Part shown: in pieces, positions 57,901 through 64,000 of the stretch
Numbering within the stretch: position 1 is the stretch's first letter
How the letters are laid out: each line of letters begins with the position of its first letter
Origin: Dryomyza anilis
Lineage: Eukaryota > Arthropoda > Insecta > Diptera > Dryomyzidae
NCBI GenBank assembly: GCA_951804985.1
Contig: OX638134.1
Span: forward strand, 82,129,679 to 82,193,678
DNA length: 64,000 nucleotides
Direction of reading: 5' to 3'
The notes under the pieces: model-generated
What the model was told of the DNA's origin: nothing
Databases searched by the model: none
What the model saw: the letters and a program-made list of their open reading frames with translations, nothing else
Position numbers and translations under genes: made by a program

Positions 57901-60900
57901 CAAGTTTAGTATACGCCCCGCCGTCTGCCTGCAATTTCCATTTTCTCTAAATTGTAATTGTTTTTGCTTAATTTTTTTGTAGTAACTTTTTTCGTTTTCT
58001 TTGTTACATTTGCCGCATTTTTTCGCTGACTTTGAAACTTTTCCGACACATTTTTTTCGATCCGTAGTTCTCTTTTGCCCGCGCTGCTATTGCTGTGCCG
58101 TAGTTTCTTTTGGGGTAATTTTTACCCTGATTTACATTTGCAACTTTTCATGTTCCGTTCTTGTTGTCGTCGTCGGCGTCCTTTCAGTTGTATTTTTAGT
58201 TGTATTTTTTATTTTTTTGTTGTTTGCTGTCTCAGTAAAACACGCATTTCCGTTTCCGTTTTAGCAACTTATGTTTCAACGGAAAAGCACATATTTTGCT
58301 GTACTACGCTCTTTCTGTACTACTTTATCCCGAACGTCCCCCTCCAAAAAAAGGCACATTAAACAAAACTCCCAACACTTGAGACTAAATGCTGTGCCAA
58401 ATTGAAAATGCATGTTTTGTAGTTACACCGAAAAAAATAACCCACGTGAACTGTGCTCTGTAGCGTTATAATCTGGCACAAGCAAATCAACTGTTAAATA
58501 AAATGAAAACAGCAACTTGTCGTCGAGCACGACCCTCCTGAAAAAGGGTTGACTTTGAGTGGCAAAACTGGACCGAAAATTGTTTGCATGCTCGACAGAT
58601 CAAAAAGTGTCTGGCTGAGCGAAGAACGGAAAAAAGCGCTTTACCATTTCTAGACTACAGCTGTCTGTGCTCCCATAGTCGATAAGAGGGTTTGGTATGG
58701 CAAAATATTCTAAAAAATATCCATTTCCAAATAAACATTAAAGCTTTTTAAATTTCTGTAAAAATTTGGTTATTTCTCATGTTATTTTAGAACCACCACA
58801 TACATAAATATTGCACTTGTTTAATGCTAACCCAGACATTGTGCGGTGCGGTGTACAAAACAGGCTCGTCTAGTTATTCTTTTGAATTTTCGCATTTTCC
58901 TCGCTGTTTGGTTTGCAAATTTCCCCCATTTAATATGCTTGAAGCGACATTGAAATGTAGTCGTCATCATCCTTGTCGAGTTGACTGTTTTCGATATATC
59001 TCGGAGGTTAAAAAAAAGAAAAAGGCGGGCAGCATAACCCTATAAGCTAATGCGTTTGATCTTAGCAAAGCCACAAGCCGATTTTCCATTTGATTCAAAA
59101 ATAAGTTAATCGCACTTATTGCTCTATGTAGTTCTCAAAACGGTAGAGGAGTATACCAAATTGAAAAGTTATCATAACCTCTAGAGCACCTCAAATATAG
59201 CTTTTAATTTAATTGCCAAACCTTGCACGCATAACTTTTGGGCAGGTGACCGTCAGTGAAATATTTAATTTTAAGCCACTCATGAATTATGAGCCTCACA
59301 ACGCATCACATCACATCGCATTTGCATCGTATCGCATCACATCGCATCGCATGTTGACCCAGAATGTGACACATGCCACATGCATAAATCTTCCATAACA
59401 GCCACACTTGGCTCCGGCTACAGTTGCTTAATTAAAGCTTAGACACAGTGAAAGCGCATTCTTTGCGCCCCCTCATCCTTCAACGGCGCATATTTTGAAA
59501 ACTGTCAGACCCAAAAGGTCTGCCACAGGATATCGCAGCGACGCGTATCTCTCGCTTGCATTCCACCGTCATTTCTACCACTTTTGCCAGTTCTGGCGGG
59601 CGTACGGGCGTACGGATGTTGCGCCAGACTGCCTGTTTTGTCGTTATGATGTTATGGTGAATTAAGCCTCACAGTCAGCTACATGGTAAACACCTCGTAG
59701 GCAGCACATTTTTTGTGTCGCGCTTCCTCGGGCCTGTTTTTATGTTTTCCTGCTATACTGCCTACCTTGCCCTGCTTCTTCTGTCTGCCAGTCTCCAGTG
59801 TGTTGTGATGCTGCTGCTGCAATGCGACATTTTTATATGTTTTATGCACGTTCTGCAGTTATCGCCGCATTGCTATCTGCACGCATGCAAAAGCCAGCTC
59901 TACACAATATCAGCGCTTGACATTCGCAACATCAAAATACTTCTTCCTTTTTTTTTTTTTGGTCATAGAAAATGCGAAAACCTAGACACGTCGCATTCGC
60001 CTTCCTCCGACGTTACGTGTAGTTATTGTAAAGACCAACAAAAAAAATGAAAAAAGCATAGAAAAATATAGCATCACGTGTTAGCAAAATACAACAAAAA
60101 AAAGTATCATCATTTTGCAAAGTTTTCCTGTTTCCTCTTTTGTAGCTACAACTTCAATTCCAACTGTAACGTCTTGTATACCATACGGAACCTCTCTCTC
60201 GTATTTTTCACAATTATAGGCAGTCGTGCGGAATTTAGCTCTACCCGACAAAACATCCTATTCAGCAATTAGAGTCAACCCGGAAAACCTGTAGCATTCA
60301 GACTTTTAGTTCTATGTAGATTGCGCCCCCTACATTTTGTGTCTCTAGTTTGTTCTTTCATTTCATCTTTCATTCATACATAGCATCGTCTGTATGCTTT
60401 TAGTTTTTAATGGCTCCCAATATTATTATATGCTGTAGTATATTCCTCATCTATCTTCCTATTTATTCCATACTTTCCCGTTTTCTATTCGTATTTTCTT
60501 TCTATGTGCCATGTGTCTGGCTCCATTTGTATAGTAGGCTTTCTTGCACATCCAAAGCGCAACAATTTTGCTCTATTCCCAGTCCTTCTTGCGCCTTGGC
60601 ACTTTTGTTCGAGTTCAGACAGCAGTTTCGTCGCTCCAAAAGTTATATTCCTGCGGTATGTGCGCCGAGTCGTCTGTAGGTTCTTGCGGTCGCAATGTTA
60701 TATACTCGAGAGGATGCTGACAGACTGACTAACGAAATGAATGACTGGCATTGGGGTTTTTGTGTATGTGAAATATATATTTAATGTGTCCAACAGGCAC
60801 CAGTCCGCCGCGTGCTCTGTCGCAGACATGACAACTCAAATATTTGCCTATACAGCGTGTACATAATGGGTAGTTTTGGCATATTGTTGGCACAGTGCCA

Positions 60901-61010
60901 TTAGGGAATAGCTGCAGTAGGCTTCCAATCGATATTTCATCCCTCTCTCTCGCTTCGATTTCGTTGCTCTATTTTTTTATTAAGCCTTATTTTCTGCTCT
61001 TTTATTCCAG
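54961..61010 (+). other. Intron of the Scratch gene (6,050 bp)
   Basis: The donor is GTAAGT and the acceptor TTTTATTCCAG after a pyrimidine-rich tract. The phase is 1: one base of Gly186 before and two after. The first 0.9 kb holds a decayed direct repeat. The middle is AT-rich. The 3' half is more complex, with T-rich and CATCGCATCACAT repeats (59,300-59,352) and one CAGGTG E-box (59,244-59,249). Frames within it (for example 57,592-57,894) have no domain. The complex islands near 56.3-56.6, 57.2-58.4 and 59.4-60.9 kb are plausible intronic enhancers (inference). Confidence 0.8.
55015..55800 (+). repeat. Decayed direct repeats at the start of the intron
   Basis: Recurring landmarks are CATTTTTTGTAGAG/ATCCCC (gtag at 55,028, 55,191 and 55,499), TAAGTAAAAGGCGAAYTCAT (two copies), CTTCTTCAAAATCAAAAAT (two copies), TTCTGTTTTATATTCAGATC (three copies plus one variant) and AGAATCTCCAAAA (two copies). 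Spacing is irregular because of an inner 28-bp duplication near 55,119-55,165. Confidence 0.75.
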
Positions 61011-62608
61011 GTTATGGTCACGACGTTTCGCCCATGCACTTCACTGCGTACCTGCCCAGAATGGAAAACGAAGTAACGGTCATCACAAGCACCTCGTCCT
61101 CATCTTCTTCGTCATCCCCCTCCGCCGCGTCCGCCATGTTGCACCATCATCATCAGTACGCCTACCAGACGCCACCACCATCTGCCACATCGTCACCCTC
61201 CTCCTCGCCCACATCTTCAAGCCGTTCCAGTCGTCACTCCGCCGAGCGCTACAGTCCGCCCATGATACGCATCAAGACAGAGACAAACATTGACGCCGAT
61301 TCAACATCGTCGCCGCAACACAGTCCCGAGTCGCAGCACAGCGGTAGCAATCGCAAGTCTATGGCCATGTGCTTTACCAGCACCGGAGCCGCACTATCTT
61401 TGCCGCCCAAAAAGAAGGACATTTACCGGCCCTATTCACTGGACGACAGACCGAACATTGAACGACTGCGTCCGTATGAAGGTCTACGCATACCCGCGGA
61501 GGAGGATCTGCATGCTGCACATGCTATACTCGACCTGAGCGCCTCGACCGCCTTCCATCCGCCAACGCAGCCGCATCAGTTGCAGCAGACGCAGCCACAG
61601 CAACAACATCTGCATCATCCGCTGCAGCACATAACGCACGCCATCCAATTGCAGCAAGAAGCCGCTCAACAGGCACATACGTCCGTCTCTATAGCCGATT
61701 TGGCAGCGGCGGCGGCCGCACACGAGCGCCCGCGCAGCAATCTCTCGATGCACAGCCTACAAAGCGTACCTGACAGTGACAGACGTGAGCCGCCCAGTTC
61801 GCCCGCAAGCAGCATACAGAACGAGAACAGCAACACCATCAACCAACAGCGCAGCAGCACACCGGGCGGCAGCGCATCTACACGTACCGTTGCCTACACT
61901 TACGAGGCGTTCTTTGTGAGCGACGGACGGTCGAAGCGAAAAAATGTGACGCCCGACACAACGGTTACTGCCGTTGTGCAGGCCGAACAAACGAAGGCCA
62001 AGTACACCTGCACCGAATGCGGCAAACAGTACGCGACGTCGAGTAATCTGTCGCGGCACAAACAGACACATCGCTCACTTGACTCGCAGTCCGCCAAGAA
62101 ATGTCACACGTGCGGCAAGGCGTACGTCTCAATGCCCGCGCTCGCAATGCACGTGCTCACGCACAAACTGTCGCACTCATGCGGTGTCTGCGGCAAACTC
62201 TTCTCACGTCCATGGCTGCTACAGGGGCACTTGCGTTCGCACACGGGCGAAAAACCCTATGGTTGCGCACACTGCGGCAAGGCATTCGCGGATCGCTCAA
62301 ATTTGCGTGCGCACATGCAGACACACTCGATCGATAAGAATTTCGAATGTAAGCGCTGTCACAAGTCGTTTGCGCTGAAATCGTATCTGAACAAGCACCT
62401 GGAGTCGGCGTGTCTCAAGGATGAGGAGGATATGCAGTACGATGGAAGTTGCACCAGCGATGGCAGCATGGGCGGCATGACTTCGCCCACGCCCACAGAG
62501 GACTATGGACATCATGAGGAGTACGCACATCATGGCGCTTTCAAGGGCATCGGCATGGTGCCCGTTGCGTCGCCCGTCGTCAAGATGGAGGCCTCGTTTG
62601 CGGGCTAA
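61011..62608 (+). CDS. scrt: Scratch-family zinc-finger repressor, coding exon 2 (five zinc fingers)
   Basis: Encodes the rest of Gly186 and residues 187-717, starting YGHDVSPMHFTAYLPRMENE. In order: Ser/His/Pro-rich segment; candidate SUMO site IKTE (Lys274); family-type motif PKKKDIYRPYSLDDRP (about 318-333); Gln/His-rich tract (about 370-408); a six-Ala run; then five fingers: 517-539, 550-570, 576-596, 604-624 and 632-653. Finger 5 ends in Cys653 (C2HC), as in Snail-superfamily proteins. Only fingers 3-4 have the TGEKP linker. A second SUMO-type site, VKME (Lys710), lies near the C-terminus. Finger residues such as ATSSNLSRH, SMPALAMH and SRPWLLQGH identify Scratch rather than Snail or Kahuli. 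Expected role: nuclear repressor binding CAGGTG-type E-boxes and promoting neuronal fate. scrt against scrape remains open. Confidence 0.93.
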
Positions 62609-62803
62609 ACGCGATTGCAGCAGCAACCGAAAGAAGTAACTGTAAGTTATGAGAGCACTTTCGTAAGTGCAAATGAGAGTCTCTCTGTAGATGAGCGAGA
62701 CATGAAATGATTTTGTTACACAGCAGTGCCCGAACTCTCTATATTTCGCAGGCAACCAAGACAATACTCTTTTTAAGTTCTTGTATAGTTTTTATTTTTG
62801 AGA

Positions 62804-62846
62804 ATTATTTATATTCTCGCTTAGTTTTAAGTTATTTATTTTTATT
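62804..62846 (+). promoter_or_regulatory. AU-rich element cluster in the 3' UTR
   Basis: It includes the nonamer TTATTTATT (62,832-62,840) and an ATTTA-bearing ATTATTTATATT just upstream. Such sequences commonly destabilise mRNAs of regulatory genes; function here is inferred. Confidence 0.5.
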
Positions 62847-63226
62847 GTTTCTCGTATTGAAGCGTACGTAAGTTTTCTATCGTGCGCCGTTTTCGTTTAG
62901 ACGTCAAAATTTTGTTTATGCAACAATATAACTGAAATCGCAATACGTCCAAACTTATGAGTCGTCGTCGTCTCTGGGACTTCCCAGTGAGACACGAATC
63001 TAGCGTGTAGTTTCTAGTCACAAATTAAGTTTAGTTTTTTTTTTAGTTTTTGTAATTCATAAAAAAAACATACTCATCACACAAACGACACTCACTGTAC
63101 TCTAGTCACCATGTAGTCATTTAGGAACCTTAGGCTAATTCACACTTTACGCATTTCACACATACATAATACAGCAATTCACATTTATAAATGCTCTATA
63201 CAGAGAATTTCAAACACCTCAAATTT

Positions 63227-63340
63227 GGGCATGTTCTGAACTTCAACTGAGAATGAAATTTGAATATTTGAAATAGCGAAAAACTAAAACGTTCCGCTTT
63301 TAATTTAAATACGATTTCGTTTGAAAGTTGGAACATGCCT
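63227..63340. mobile_element. Small inverted-repeat element (family 6) inside the 3' UTR
   Basis: GGGCATGTTCTGAACTTCAA on the left and TTGAAAGTTGGAACATGCC on the right are imperfect inverted repeats about 114 bp apart. Sequences like the right end occur at 5,898-5,914 and 34,412-34,427. It is MITE-like and non-coding. Confidence 0.55.
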
Positions 63341-64000
63341 TTTTATTGTCATTTTCATTCTCATCATCATCATCATCTGATCATCCTAATCGTCTTAAAA
63401 ACAAAGTATTCGCTATTTTAACAAACAAAAAAACAGCTACTTTTTGCAAAAACAAGTGATTAATACAACGAGCAAAACTTAACGAAGCATTTTGAACAAA
63501 AGCAACGTTTCTCATACAACGAATTAGAAATTAAGTCAAGAAAAATATTAAAGAAAAATTTTACAATTAATAGCAGCAATTAAGTCAAACCAAATACATT
63601 CAAAAGTATTTATAAAAGTTATAGAAAAACAGAGAATTAAGCAAATTTATAACCGTTATATATCAAATGATAAGAAAGTTTTAGAGTCAGCGCAATATTA
63701 ATGAGTATCCTTTTAAAAATTAAAATCGAAAAAATAACTGCAAATATTTTTTGAAACTCAAAGCAATATTCAGACATACAACGAAGTTTACTATAGTATA
63801 GTTAAATATTTTGTGTATTAGTGTCGCACAGTTTAAGCGCCACAGCAAACTTTACAGTGGTTCTTAAAAATTGTTTTAATTTTTTGTATGTGTTTTTTGT
63901 CTCTTGCTTTTTTCACTTAAGTTGCTGAGCTTTAATCCTTTTTCATTAAGTCTGTTTTTAATGTTATACCTTCTGTCAGTTCTCCCACTCTTTCCACATT

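Larger units (their letters stand above)
62609..64000 (+). other. 3' UTR of the Scratch gene, running to the window end
   Basis: No canonical AATAAA is seen before the end of the window; an ATTAAA occurs at 63,547-63,552. The UTR is therefore either over 1.39 kb or uses a variant signal. It carries AU-rich elements, a small inverted-repeat element (63,227-63,340), a CAT microsatellite (about 63,359-63,377) and an AGCTTTA heptamer (63,928-63,934, the fly Brd-box sequence). Confidence 0.6.

Noticed and set aside
61034..62608. Exon 2 frame as an independent gene starting at its first ATG
   Set aside because: A strong acceptor at 61,010 and matching phase with the donor at 54,960 join it to the SNAG-like exon, and the residues before the ATG stay in frame.
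61957..62764. Arg/Cys-rich frames on both strands overlapping the zinc fingers
   Set aside because: These are alternate-frame shadows of the GC-rich finger exon.
1..64000. tRNA, rRNA or snRNA genes
   Set aside because: I looked for GTTCRANNC-type B boxes with paired arms and for conserved rRNA words and found none convincing. A covariance-model scan would be needed to exclude small RNAs fully.

Overview
This is eukaryotic DNA, almost certainly from a higher fly (Diptera, Schizophora). The evidence is one spliced Snail-superfamily zinc-finger gene that reads as Scratch, fly-style core promoter elements, and a widely dispersed fly repeat carrying the 'gatcagcatcac...catgtccgtctgtc' signature. 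The background is very AT-rich. Genus cannot be fixed from the sequence; an acalyptrate fly with a larger genome than Drosophila melanogaster is a reasonable guess.

Layout. Positions 1-53,400 are a gene desert in which I can support no protein-coding gene. It is made of (a) decayed transposable elements, mostly short inverted-repeat elements without coding capacity, several of them nested, (b) local tandem duplications, and (c) nine large arrays of one 19-bp AT-rich minisatellite family, about 14 kb in all (9.9-12.1, 13.9-15.1, 16.1-17.7, 19.6-21.4, 22.3-23.7, 35.7-37.3, 39.6-40.5, 41.5-42.0 and 42.5-45.4 kb). Written on a common strand, all units share an 11-bp core (ACTAAAAATTC, with ACG at the start in one array) followed by an array-specific 8-bp spacer. 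The arrays occur in both orientations. Between them lie higher-complexity, more GC-rich islands (for example 8.9-9.9, 12.1-13.7, 17.7-19.5, 23.8-24.6, 27.0-28.9, 31.8-32.7, 33.4-34.0, 37.3-37.9 and 51.0-53.4 kb) that look like ancestral intergenic DNA and may hold enhancers.

Positions 53,400-64,000 hold the gene on the + strand. A TATA box with a well-spaced initiator gives a predicted start near 53,483. A 5' leader of about 0.9 kb with several small upstream ORFs follows, then coding exon 1 (54,405-54,960, SNAG-like N-terminus), a 6.05-kb intron, coding exon 2 (61,011-62,608, five zinc fingers) and a long AU-rich 3' UTR running to or past the window end. The spliced protein is 717 residues: a predicted nuclear, E-box-binding transcriptional repressor of the neuronal lineage. 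The strongest novelty is not a gene but the 19-bp minisatellite family and its mirror-like arrangement around 41 kb. The empty-site and nested-insertion evidence for the small mobile elements comes next.
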